From: Phaeoceros laevis
Taxonomy: Eukaryota > Anthocerotophyta > Anthocerotopsida > Notothyladales
Assembly: GCA_049999765.1 (NCBI GenBank)
Contig: JBNGIQ010006230.1
Coordinates: forward strand, 1-35,644
Length of the DNA: 35,644 nt
Reading direction: 5' to 3'
Numbering within the stretch: the stretch's first letter is position 1; every line of letters starts with the position of its first letter. Shown here in pieces: positions 9,185 through 19,666 of this stretch. The notes below the pieces were generated by a model. The model did no database searches, was not told where the DNA came from, and saw only the letters and a list, made by a program, of their open reading frames with translations. The position numbers were made by a program, and so were the translations under genes.

Positions 9185-11326
9185 ATGGAGGCTCTCTACT
9201 GGGCCACCAAGGGGGGTGGGATTTTTCTAGGAATTAGGGGCAAGCAGCTGGTGTTGTCCACTGTTGCGATCCTGGCAGCTTTGCTGCTGTTACTGGCCTG
9301 GGAGGGGACACCTATTCCAGCGGCGATGCTTCCTCAGGCACTAGCGGGGTCCTCGTTGCCGGTTTACTTGCGTTCTATAGGTGAGTGACGCGTCCGTGGT
9401 ACGGAGGATTGCTGGAATCTGAAGTCTGTTGCAGCCTGGCACCAGTGACAGAGGCCTTCTGTGCTGCGCAGGTTATTCTAATTTCTCTTCCTTTGCGGTC
9501 TCCGATGAGAGAGAGCTCAAGGAGCCTGCGGAAATCATAGATCAAGGTGAGGGCTACGAGGTGGTGCTGATCCACCGCCTGCTGCAATCACGCTGCAATC
9601 ATACAGGGCCTGTTTCCTCTGAAATTGCTGATGCGTAACTGTTGTCGGTGCCCGCAGACGATGCTCTCACCGGCGATTCAACCTTGGAGGACATCAGGGT
9701 AGTAGATAGCACGGTAGAGGAAGTGAGCAGTGATAGCAAGAGTGTAGAAGAATCCGTTACGGAGGTATTGAACAACGAGGACCAAAGCGGCAAAGATGGG
9801 GGAACCATTGCCGGAGGAGGGGTTGGCAAAACTCCGGAGGCAAAAAATAATGCGAGCGAGGGCGTAGAAGAAGTTGTGGATGCGGAGTCCAAGAAGGACG
9901 GAGACAATAGTGCTGGCACGCAGGTGGAAGCTGCACGCAAGGGGACCGCTGTGAAGGGCACAGTGGTTTGGATACCAGAAGACACTAGCTTGCAAGACGG
10001 GGATAGGGAAGGGACGGAAGGGGATAGAGGAGTTGCAATTCAGAAAGCACCAGGTGAGCAATCCTATCCGATCCGATCCACGCAAGTCTCCGTGACCTGA
10101 TGGCCATAGTGTTTTCAGAGGCTGGATCTGCTTTCCATCCTCATCCGTGAGACTGTTTTGATGCCCGTGCTGCAGGGAACCCGCCGCTTTGCGACTTCAC
10201 CTCGGGTAGATGGGTGGAAGATGACAGCAGACCACCGTATTCCGGAGAAGCCTGCTACAAAAAAGGATGGCTTTCCTTCATGTGGGCTTGCAAGATTTAC
10301 GAGAGACCGGATTTTCACTACGAGAAGTATAGGTGGCAGCCAGACAAGTGTGATCTGCCGGCTTTCAACGCAGAAGAGTTTCTCAACCGGTGGGTACCCT
10401 ATTTTCACTGCTCACTGCAGGTCTTGTTCTCTCTCCTGCTCTCTTGCCGTGACTGAAAAACATTCTTGGCTACCGTATTTTCTCACAGGATGAAGAACCA
10501 AGTGCTGGGCTTTGTCGGAGATTCTCTTGGAAGGCAGCAGTTCCAGTCTTTGATGTGCCTTTTGACAGGAGGAGGGGAGGCACGCACTCCAGAGGACGTA
10601 GGCCCTGAATTCGGATTCATAAACCCCAAGCATGGCAAACCAACCGGCTGGGCCTACCGCTTTCAGCCTTCTAACACTACAGTGCTCTTCCACTGGTCCG
10701 TTTGCTTGTGCGAACTAGAGCCCATTCCAGATGACCCGGAGAAGCATTCCAAAATGCATCTTGACCGGCCGGCTGCGTTTCTCCGGGACTACTTCACCAA
10801 GTTGGACTCACTTGTTATCAATACAGGGCACCACTGGAACCGTGGGAAGATCGACGGTAATAAGTGGATCATGTACAGAGACGGGAAGCCGCTATCATCC
10901 ACGAGCAGGCGGTTCACAGTTGGGAATGCCTACAACTTCACTGCACATGCTGTGGCCCATTGGTTACATGAGCAGATGGAAAAGACAGGGAAGACCAGAG
11001 TATACATGCGGACCTTGTCACCCAGGCACTTCATGAACGGGGACTGGGATACTGGGGGCACCTGCGACAACATGAAAGGCACTTTGGGCTTGAAGGATGT
11101 AGAGAAGAGACCTACTAGAGATTTTGTTGCAGAAGGGGCGATTTTGAATACTAACCTGCGCCTCCTCAATATCACCTACCTATCGCAGTTCCGAGGAGAG
11201 TCACATGTTTCCAAGTATGGCTCCAACAAAAAATTTCAAGACTGTCTGCACTGGTGCCTTCCTGGGGTGCCGGATGTGTGGAACGAGGTCCTGTCTGCGG
11301 AGCTCTTCCAGGAAGGGCACAACTGA
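9185..11326 (+). CDS. trichome-birefringence-like (TBL/DUF231) polysaccharide O-acetyltransferase, 572 aa
   Basis: Five exons: 9185-9380, 9472-9546, 9658-10053, 10176-10389 and 10489-11326 (sum 1719 bp, phases agree). Exon 1 encodes a type II membrane anchor (QLVLSTVAILAALLLLLAW), placing the enzyme in the Golgi membrane with its catalytic part in the lumen. Exon 3 is an unusually long acidic, E/D/S/G-rich stem of about 132 residues. Exon 4 is the PMR5N domain (LCDFTSGRWVEDD). Exon 5 carries the GDS esterase motif (FVGDSLGRQQ, residues 304-306) and ends with the DxxH motif (DCLHWCLPG, D545 and H548), together supplying the Ser-Asp-His triad. Family members O-acetylate xylan, mannan, xyloglucan or pectin; the substrate cannot be told from sequence. 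Start choice: first ATG before the anchor. Confidence 0.92.
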
Positions 11327-11899
11327 TGTCACAGTCAGACAGCCTCAGACTGACTCCACTTTTTTTTCTTAGGAAAGAAAAGTTTATTGAAGAGCTCACG
11401 CCCTCTGACAATATTTCCAGGTCATATTTGAGGGGGGGGCTTATAACATGCTTCTCCAGAGTCCAAAAGGGGAAGTGGTGTATCTAGGCTTCTATCTGTC
11501 AGTTCTCATCAGATCGTGTACTTTTTGTCACACAAAAGTGTATGGCGGCGGGAGCCAATGTACAGTAGTCATATTTTTTTTCACTTAGCCCGGAAGATAT
11601 TACACACAGTAGTCACATGCGGTAGGCGCCACAGGGAGGATGGGCAAATGCCGCAAATCCAGGGGGGAACGTGTCTGCTGTCTTGAGCACAAGCATTGGA
11701 AGTTGATTTGTTGAAGTGCAATGACGCAATGTGCATCACCAAATTAACTGATTCAACGGTGAACAAACAAGAAATAGGGTCAACGAGAATAACGATGTCG
11801 TTGGACATCGGAAAGTGCGGAATGTTTGGAGTCTTGGACTTACTATTTTTCAGTGTCATTGGGGACTGAATGATTCAATGGCAGGCACATTTGGCGTAT

Positions 11900-11990
11900 G
11901 TAGCTACGGTATCACAGGTAGTGACTGAGGTAGTCAATAACTGCTATCACAGGTATCGTCACGGTAGCACAGGTAGTCAACCACAGAGAG
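11900..11990. repeat. short degenerate tandem repeat (TATCACAGGTA-type)
   Basis: Three near copies of ACGGTATCACAGGTAGT at about 11906, 11943 and 11961, separated by related GGTAGTCAA words. Function unknown. Confidence 0.6.
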
Positions 11991-12015
11991 GGAGATTTCG
12001 ATTTCCCGGGTGAGC

Positions 12016-12036
12016 TTTATTTTTCTTTTGTTTATT
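12016..12036 (-). terminator. poly(A) signals for the terpene synthase gene
   Basis: Two AATAAA hexamers on the minus strand (TTTATT at 12016-12021 and 12031-12036), about 60-80 bp downstream of the terpene synthase stop codon. Correct spacing for plant near-upstream elements, though not tested. Confidence 0.45.
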
Positions 12037-12097
12037 TTCGTGGACTGTATTTCTGTGGCACGCAAATACACTAGAAATAAATTTGTTCTTTTCCTTA

Positions 12098-14955
12098 CTA
12101 GCGGATTGGATCGGACAAAAGGCTTTTGACAAGACTGAGTTTGCGCGCCTTCAAACCTGCCATCTCATCGTCACTCTGGTAGAAGAAGCAGCAACACAAC
12201 GCTGTGTCCAAGACAACCAACAGGCAATTTGGTGGCACTCCGGCTTGGTGAATCTCATGTTGATGACTGTAAACCTCACGCACGACCTCCTTCACGTCAG
12301 CAAAGGCCATGCTCAGGAGCTGTCGTTGCACATCCTGGATCGACTCTTCCCGGTTCTCCATCATTTGGATTGTCAAGCTATTCAATTTTCCAGCGTCCAT
12401 CTCCCTCTGCATCGACGAACTTGACGGTGAGTAGAGCAGCGCTTACACATTGCTCTGCTTGGGGCAAATGAGGAACGAATGGCTGACCTTGTAGGTTTGA
12501 ATGTCATTCTGAAGCCTTGCGATTCTGTTAACCAGATGCATGAGGTGCTTAAACTCAGCACTCGCAATGGCGTGGTCGGCTAGGTTTTCGTCCATGAGGA
12601 ACATGGCACTCAGCATGATGGGATCCAACCCTAAGGAAATCGTGGAGACCTCCAGGTACTCTTCCGTTGATGGCACATACTTGTTTTGCATCCACTCCGC
12701 CTCTGTGAGAAAAGCGTCAAGCAGTGGAGTCCACTGCACAGCAGATGCGGAGTTGTCAACACACAACGGCATTGCTTTCTGCTTATCTTGTGGTTTATAG
12801 ATGCGTGGAAGCTGCTTACCGCTGCTCTGATCTGCGGCCCCACGTCTCGTCCTTGGAAGTGATATGCAGCTTTGCTGATAGTGTTGATTGTTTGATAGAT
12901 AGCTTCAAAAAGGGTCTTTTGCACTTCGCTCCCTTGCTCGACCACGGAAGGGTCCCATCTGCACTTGAAAACAACACCGTCGAAACGATCCAGTCGGGGC
13001 ATGGCTGTCTAGGTGTGATCATGAGCTGGCATGTGGATTTTACCTCTTGAATGCTTCTACCAACTTGTAGCTTTCGGATAGGGGGTCAACTCTGAGGTCG
13101 AAGTAGTCATCCAGCATGACAATGAGGACAGAGAGCTTGATGTAGGCCATGAATGCCACCGAGGTGAGTGATTGGACTGCTGCATATACTCCAAAAAAGG
13201 TTGGAAGAAGGCACTTTCTTTGAGAGTACTGAAGCTTGTCCAATCTGGTTTCGACCTCCCACCTGCCCAAGTACTTGGTGACTTCAAGGGTAAGATGCAG
13301 GGCCCTTGTTCTGCGTTTTCAAGCGGTACACTTTCAGAGCCCAACCTACCATGAGGATCTTACATCTGTAGCTGTTCCAAGCAAGCACGATAGTTAGCCT
13401 GCTCCTTGTTGAAGTTGATTTTAGCAAGCTCATGGAGTGCCTCGTTCACAAAGGATGCTGACCACCTGAACCACACATGGTTGACGTTGCTGCATTTAGA
13501 CTGATGTTTCGCCTCTCATCAAGCACGCATGATATGTGGAAGACTGCATTGAATTGACAACGTGTTTTTTTGCTTGCAACCTGACCTGTTTGTCCAGCTA
13601 TACTGTTGGTTTATGAATTCCTCAATAAAGTGCCGAATTTCGCTTCGCCGAGGAGTGTTGTACCAGATCTACAAATGCCAGCAACAGTCGATTATCTGCA
13701 AACTTGCAACATGGGGTATGTATGTGTGGGAAATTGTCTGGATGGGCTTGGAACGAAATGGTCATGTCTATGTACCTCTTTGGAGTAGTCCCTGGGTTTC
13801 CCCTCACACTCATTCCGGGCAAACTTCTGCTGTAGCAGTTTCGTTGCTTGTAGTCTGCCCTCTTCTAGCAAGTCCTCTCCAGGAAAGGCTCGTTGACTTG
13901 CTCGGTAGAAACTTAACAAGTCCCTCAAAGAATCCTCTTGTGACACTAGAGCTCCGTCAGGCTTTCTGAACCTGTTGAACACATCTGCAATTTCACAGCC
14001 CAAAGCCAGTGGTTGGTCACCTGGGTCTGAAACTTAGCTGCCGAAGAGATCTCTCAAAAGCAGAGCGGTTACCTTGTGAGACATGGAAGCCGTGCTGTCG
14101 CAGTAATAGGAAGGCCGTGGCAGTGTCTTCTAAGGTTCCTGCTCCCCCCCCTGGGTTCACCTGGTATTGGCTGTCGATAGTCAAGAACAGATGATCAAGA
14201 TCTGCTGCAAAACTGACAAGACAGAGCACAGCGCTTGCAATTTCTCATCGCCTAGCCTAGCAAGCTCACCTGTAGAAGAAGTGCATAAACTGATCGATCT
14301 CCTCCTTGAAAAGATGAGAAATGCCAAGTCTTTGCAGACAGTCGACTAGTCTCATTCCTTCAAGCAGATGTTCGGGCAAAGGTTCCAGCTGGCCAGCATG
14401 CACCCAAGCTGGAACAAGTCTTCTCCTCCACTTGGTTTGCTCAATCTCTGGGGGCCCCGAGACTCCAATTCGAGAGGCCCAAGCGGACAAGGAGGAGGCA
14501 ACCATGTCATTTCCTCCTTGCATCGAGGTCAGCAGCTGCTTGATCCAGGAAACCACACCCAAGGAAGGTGTAGTCGACTCTACAGGACCATGCTGTGGCT
14601 GCAACTCTAAGTAGGGAAGCTCTTCTATGTCGGCAGGTTGATGACTACCCAGCTCTCCTGTTCCTTGTGAAGAAACGCCAGCATGACTAATCTCAGCAAC
14701 ACCAACTGTAGATCTACCTTCGGGCCTTCCCCTTCCCTGCCTGAAACTTGCAGGCTCACACACAACCATCACTCGTCCTGCATCAGTACTCCCCCTTGGC
14801 TCACCAGACTTTCTACGACTTGCTGCTGGTGCTCCTGACAGGCCAACAGAATTTGAGAAAGCTGCAAGACATTTTTTATGAGTTTCAGGGGCGATTCTGC
14901 ATTTCATGTTGACATCGCCAGACCAGAACGATGCAGGCTGTCGCAGGCTCTCCAT
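12098..14955 (-). CDS. class I plant terpene synthase, 734 aa, nine exons
   Basis: Minus-strand exons: 14955-14270, 14212-14073, 13984-13776, 13668-13586, 13489-13364, 13310-13044, 12958-12820, 12733-12488 and 12406-12098 (2205 bp, all phases agree). The beta domain starts at LVDCLQRLGISHLFKEEID; the alpha domain follows. The Mg-binding DDxxD motif is DDYFD (about 482-486), with RWDPSVVEQ after it. The second metal motif (NSE/DTE type) is NDIQTYKRE (about 626-634), split by the last intron, followed by MDAGKLNS. These ionise a prenyl diphosphate; chain length and product cannot be predicted. No class II DxDD motif is present. Exon 1 also holds WIKQLLTSMQGG...SLSAW, resembling the start of a gamma domain (S-Y-DTAW in diterpene synthases), with the rest of that domain missing. 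The first ~70 residues could be a plastid transit peptide. Start at 14955 is the first in-frame ATG. One intron is only 57 bp. Confidence 0.9.
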
Positions 14956-15472
14956 CGTAGGTTTGTTCTGGCCTGGCAGTGCATTTTTAAGTACTACTGC
15001 GGGCGGTATCTGCAGATTCTGCACATAAAGTTAGGGACCAGATACGGTTAAATATTGTCATTTCCTCAAGCATCTTCCGTTACCAAAATACCTTTCGTGA
15101 GCACAGGTTGGTCTCTCACAGCTCTGTGGGCCATCACCCACTCAAAGTGAGCTCACAGTACCAGGAACAACTGTGTGCACCGGATCTTACTGGCATAGTG
15201 AGCATCCAGCGCAAATCCTTGTCGTTTGCCCATGACCGTTGACCGTTAGTGCCTTCGAAGTCTTTGAAGGTTACATTAACCCCTAATTACACCCTATCCT
15301 AGGGTCCGTTATAGCATCGGTACAAAAGCACAGGTGGATTCCAGAACGGAATTGCCCTTTTTGCACTGAAGAGGCCCAAACGCCCCCGCCCTCGGTTAAA
15401 GCCGATGCAAGTGCAAGTTGGCCTCTTGAAAGAAAGCGAAACCGACAATTGCCACGCCATGGACCCCGGGGC
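14956..15472. other. divergent intergenic region, terpene synthase / RPB12
   Basis: Lies between two divergently transcribed genes (minus-strand start at 14955, plus-strand start at 15473) and so holds both promoters. No coding similarity; no regulatory element is clear enough to name. Confidence 0.5.
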
Positions 15473-15815
15473 ATGCCATCTGGCCCAATCGAACCTGTCT
15501 CCTATTTGTGCGGAGGTAAGGCCTTCTGTCCTGTGCGCTCTACTTGCTCATGGGCAGCGCTGGCTGTTCCCTCTGAAACGCGTTTTCGAGCAGACTGTGT
15601 TGCCGACAACTTTCTGAAGCATAGGGACGTCATTCAGTGCCGGGAGTGCGGATACCGCATTTTGTACAAGAAGCGCACAAGGAGAAGTAAGGCTTCAGCA
15701 TTCTTGCGTCGTTCCCTGGTCTTTACCGCTCGCTGAGGTGATGGCATGAGGTTGTTCCTCACCTTAATTTCCTGACGCTTGGTGCGTTTGTCTGCTTCCA
15801 GTTGTACAGATTTAA
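15473..15815 (+). CDS. RPB12: RNA polymerases I, II and III subunit RPABC4 (RPB12), C-terminally shortened
   Basis: Three exons, 15473-15515, 15594-15686 and 15802-15815, encode 49 residues. The zinc ribbon is complete: C13 and C16 (YLCGDC), C30 and C33 (QCRECGYR), followed by ILYKKRTRR, a near-invariant stretch of this smallest shared subunit of all three nuclear RNA polymerases. The family ends I/L-V-Q-(Y/F)-E-A-R. Here the last exon reads GTA CAG ATT TAA, and the next codons GCG CGC TAG would still spell A-R-stop. A single GAA-to-TAA change plus Y/F-to-I therefore appears to have removed E-A-R. Splice sites and zinc ligands are otherwise sound, so the gene may still work; it could also be a spare copy in early decay. 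Length 49 against the usual ~51 aa of plant orthologues. Confidence 0.88.
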
Positions 15816-17269
15816 GCGCGCTAGCCCTACCTACCTCTTTGCAGGCTGAAGAGTCTGTCGAGGCCGGACCTACTGTCATGTCCAGCAGTTTGTGTGTATG
15901 TCGGTGAAAATTAGGTTAATCACATGCCTGCCACTGCCAGCTTCGAACACAGAATTGTTCACTGTCCTGTTCCCTGCTCGAGATTGACCTTTACAGCGCT
16001 CCTCTTGTGAGTGGTTTTTGTTTCCTGCTGGGCCAATTTTTGACAACGGTGCATTTGTTTGATTGAAGTGGACACGAAGTTGCCTTGCCCTGAGGTAAGG
16101 ATCATGAATTGAACCTGGTTGTTGCCCCTGCTGAGCCCTGGTCTTGCCCTTGTGGCTAGAACTACATTGAGTCCAATGCCTTTTCGCGTTTTGTCTTTGT
16201 CGAGGTTCTGGACAGCCTACTAACTAGGAACTGTCTACTTCCCTACAGCAATTTAACAGAGCAGATTGATTCCTTTCAGGTTTCCATCTTTCCATCTTTT
16301 GTGTTACAGCCAGATCCCAACACCAGCAATGTTTCGAAATAGAGCTCATATAGTAATAGGCTTAAGCCTGGGAGAACTCGCCAACGGCCTAACAAAACAA
16401 CTCACAATGCTTGCCGTGGCTGACAATCATGTCGTTTTCAGGATGCCTTTCAGGATGCCTATCAGCAAAACATGCAATACACAGTGTTTGCACCCTGTTC
16501 TTTATAAGCCGTACCTCCTTAAGAACTCCAACGTGACTCTCCCTAAGATCTGCAAACTCATGCAATCTATGAAAGTTGCTATAGAGCTACCTACCCCTCC
16601 AACGACATTTGGAAACCTCGAGGGTAGCCTAACCCTGCCCTTAGTTTGTCCCTTGACTTTTGCTAAACCCGAATCTCCGTCACCATCCCCACGCTGGTTG
16701 TGTTTCCATTCATGTGTTAAAAGTTCTTTCTTCCTTCCCTCGTTTCTGCCTGCATGCTTTACTACCTCCGGAGAACCATGTTGTTGGTAAAATTGTTGAA
16801 ATGACTCGGACCTTCGGCAGCTTTTGGATGTCCATATGGCAGGAAGCCGGAGCAGGGTAGTGTCCAAAATCCTAGTCAGATTCAAGGACATTACAAGCGT
16901 ACTGATACGCGGATTGGTGGTCTCATCTAGCTCACGCTTAATAATATGTGAGCACCTCGTGAACTGTAAATATTGTACTCCTTTCCCCCACGAGCAGCTT
17001 GGAGGGCACTGCTTACGAAACATGTTGGACCTATCCCGGTGTTGGTGAGCCAGCTGGAAATTTGAACTTTCATTTGTTGAATCGTGTGACTGCCACGTGA
17101 ACTGCGAGTGTACATGTACATGTGTTGCTTTTCGCCAAGGGCGGCACGGCTTCTAAAGAAGAAGGATCTAGAGATCCACCCCCTCCTTCAACAAGTTGCC
17201 TTTGTAGCGGGTTGGTGTCTTCTGGAGTAGAAAGCATTCAGTTCAGTAGTCCCAGACGGAACAGCAAAG
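15816..17269. other. intergenic stretch between RPB12 and O-methyltransferase
   Basis: Long overlapping frames on both strands at about 16266-16790 (+) and 16502-17023 (-) have no recognisable motif, and neither is favoured by composition. The first part is presumably the RPB12 3' untranslated region and the last part the methyltransferase promoter. Confidence 0.45.
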
Positions 17270-18675
17270 ATGCATATGGCATGTCCTGGTGTCGGCGAGT
17301 CAGCTAGGAAAGCTTTGACGGACATGCAATTTGCATTTGTTCAATCAATGGCGCTGAGTGCCGCTGTGAAGCTCAACATAGCAGACATAATCGCTGAAGC
17401 CGACGGCCAGGACGCCACCCTTACCGCTGCTGAGATAGGCGCAAAGCTGCCCACCGCCAGCTCTAAGCTCAGTGTTGCCAATTTCGAACGACTCCTTCGT
17501 TATCTGGTGCTGCAAAATGTTTTTAGAGCCGAGCATGGTACGAGCCTCATGATCAGGGCAACATTTCAGCTTTAATTCCAAGCCTTTCAAAAGCATGCTG
17601 ATTCAGAAGAATGTTCTTACCGATTGACTGCTGCAGGAGATGGCACCTCCGCTATCCGGTACGGTCTTACTCCACTGTCAGAGCTCCTGGTGAGCAGTGC
17701 ACCCCAGTCTATGGTTCCCATCGTGAAAATGCAACTGCACACGATCTTTGTCACTCCGTGGCTGCACTTGGACGAAGCAGTTCTGGATGGTGGAGTAGAA
17801 CCTTTCACTGTGGCCAACGATGGCAAGAATGTCTGGGATTTGACCAAGGAGGACGGCAACGTTAATGACATCCTCAATGAGGCAATGGGTAGCTTCAGCA
17901 AATCCATCTTGGATATTGTTTTGCCTGCATATCAGGGGTTCAAGGATGTGCAAGTGGTTGCTGATGTAGGAGGAGGTATTGGCCTGTGTCTGAGGGAGAT
18001 CATCAAGCACAACCCTCACCTCAAAGGAATCAACTTCGACCTGCCAAATGTGATCGCCACAGCCCCAGAAATACCTGGTGAGAAAATGAGCTTCAGTGGG
18101 AGTGCCGGGCAATGACTTGATTAGATGTTCAACATTTTGTCCACTCTGTAGTCGCTTTATAGCTCTGTTTTGCAAAATTTTAGGCGTGATACACGTTGGA
18201 GGGGATATGTTCGAGAGCGTCCCTCACGCAGACGCCATTCACATGAAGGTAACGTGATCTCACCTATATTTTTGGATGATGCCAGTCTCCAAACAAACGT
18301 TTTTCGTCAACGTTGGACGAACACTAAAAGCTACTCGATAATGTTTATCGCTTACAGTGGGTCCTTCACGACTGGTCGGATGAGCGGTGTATCCATATTT
18401 TGAAAAACTGCTGGAAGGCATTGCCAGAGAAGGGTGGCAAGGTTGTACTCGTAGAGGAGGTCGTACCGCCGAATGATCACGAGGACTTGGATGAACTCCG
18501 ACATGCATCTCAGAATGACCTTATAATGCTAGCACATACCATTGGGAAGGAGCGCACAGCTTTAGAATGGCAAGCCATCTTCACAGCTGCGGGATTTTCT
18601 ACGCTTAAGTATCACAGATTCTCTGGTGACTTCGCATTCCCAGGGTGCCAATACATCATAGAAGCTTTTAAGTGA
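17270..18675 (+). CDS. SAM-dependent O-methyltransferase, COMT type, 363 aa
   Basis: Four exons: 17270-17537, 17637-18077, 18184-18248 and 18358-18675 (1092 bp, phases agree). The N-terminal dimerisation domain contains LTAAEIGAKLP, matching the winged-helix of plant type I O-methyltransferases. The SAM-binding loop is VVADVGGGIG (about 197-205). The catalytic block is WVLHDWSDE with H262 as the general base. The tail GCQYIIEAFK* fits the family's C-terminus, and the length matches (about 360 aa). These cytosolic enzymes methylate hydroxyls of phenylpropanoids, flavonoids, alkaloids or other small molecules; the substrate cannot be read from sequence. Start ATG at 17270 has A at -3; a second ATG is two codons later. 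Confidence 0.92.
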
Positions 18676-19666
18676 TTTAACTCTATGTATTTGGTTGAAG
18701 TTTGTAGCAGGTGGAAGATGTACAGTTGGAAGATGTACAGTATTCTAGATGTTGACAACCAAATCCTCAAACTGAGCATGAATTTTCCCCTTCATTTGCA
18801 GAAACATCCTCCAGAAACATCCATACTTTCCAAGTTCTGATGAGAGAATCTACTGCACAAGCTCATGTCTAAAACTGTCCTTACATACAGAAAACCTACC
18901 TGTTCTTCCGAAAACACTTCCAAACCAGCCAGTGATCAGCTAAACTGTGGTTGTTGCCAACAGCGTGGCAGGTCTTCTCCAGGATTTTTGTTTCACGTGG
19001 TTATAATCTTCTCGACAAAGAAACGTCTGTTGCAATAATTCGCGTGAAGCAATGTATTCTCTCTTGCATACTACAATCACACGCCTCCACTTCTAGCCAT
19101 GTGACGTAGTTGCCCCTCTTGCTCCATCCAAGACCTGTGCACCATTTGCCGATTCACTCCAAAGTGCCTGGCCTTACCCCCAGCCTTCCCCTAGCCTGCC
19201 TGCTCATCGGCCTCGGTATCATTATCGTACTTCCTCATGCTCTGATCAAATCTTCTCCTCCCCCATGCTCTGAACCATTCTTCTCCTCCTCCTCTTCCGT
19301 CCCAGTTTGCCTTTCCCCTTCAAAGGGTTCAAAGAATGCTCAGAGTAGGACGAGCTTCCAATCGAGCTCCTGCGTCCTCATATTTGGTGACAAAGTCGTT
19401 GTGCAGCAAGGCTCTCATTTTATCCTCGGAGGAGAACTCTGTAGGACTCACTAGTTACAATCTTCAACTGCTGCAAATGCCGCCCACCCAATGTCCTATT
19501 CATCGCCCAGCACCTCAAACTGCTGTGGCTCCATCAGCACATTCGTCTAGCTCCTGCAAGTGACAAATTGCGAAACGATTAGGGCATACGATTGCAATGC
19601 CTCACTCAACAAAAAACAAAAGAACGCGTTGACAACAAAGTAGCTAAGAACCTTGGACCTACTCGT
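18676..19666. other. intergenic stretch between O-methyltransferase and GNAT gene
   Basis: Contains a short direct repeat (GTGGAAGATGTACAGT-like at about 18711-18740) and a serine/proline-rich low-complexity frame at 19110-19454 that I do not accept as a gene. No other signal. Confidence 0.5.

Larger units (their letters stand above)
11327..12097. other. convergent 3' region between TBL and terpene synthase
   Basis: Holds the 3' untranslated ends of two convergent genes. No coding similarity was seen. Includes a short degenerate repeat (11900-11990) and two minus-strand AATAAA motifs (12016-12036). Confidence 0.6.

Noticed and set aside
13622-13822. Alternative reading of terpene synthase exon 4 (RLLLAFVDLVQHSSAKRN)
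   Set aside because: That frame runs to a stop, whereas the alternative acceptor at 13668 gives WYNTPRRSEIRHFIEEF, the expected terpene synthase motif, in correct phase.
16266-17023. Overlapping long frames on both strands (174 and 173 codons)
   Set aside because: They overlap each other, show no family motif and have low-complexity ends; neither strand is favoured.
19110-19454. 114-codon plus-strand frame with a hydrophobic stretch
   Set aside because: Composition is a serine/proline/leucine low-complexity run from CT-rich DNA; no motif and no partner exon.
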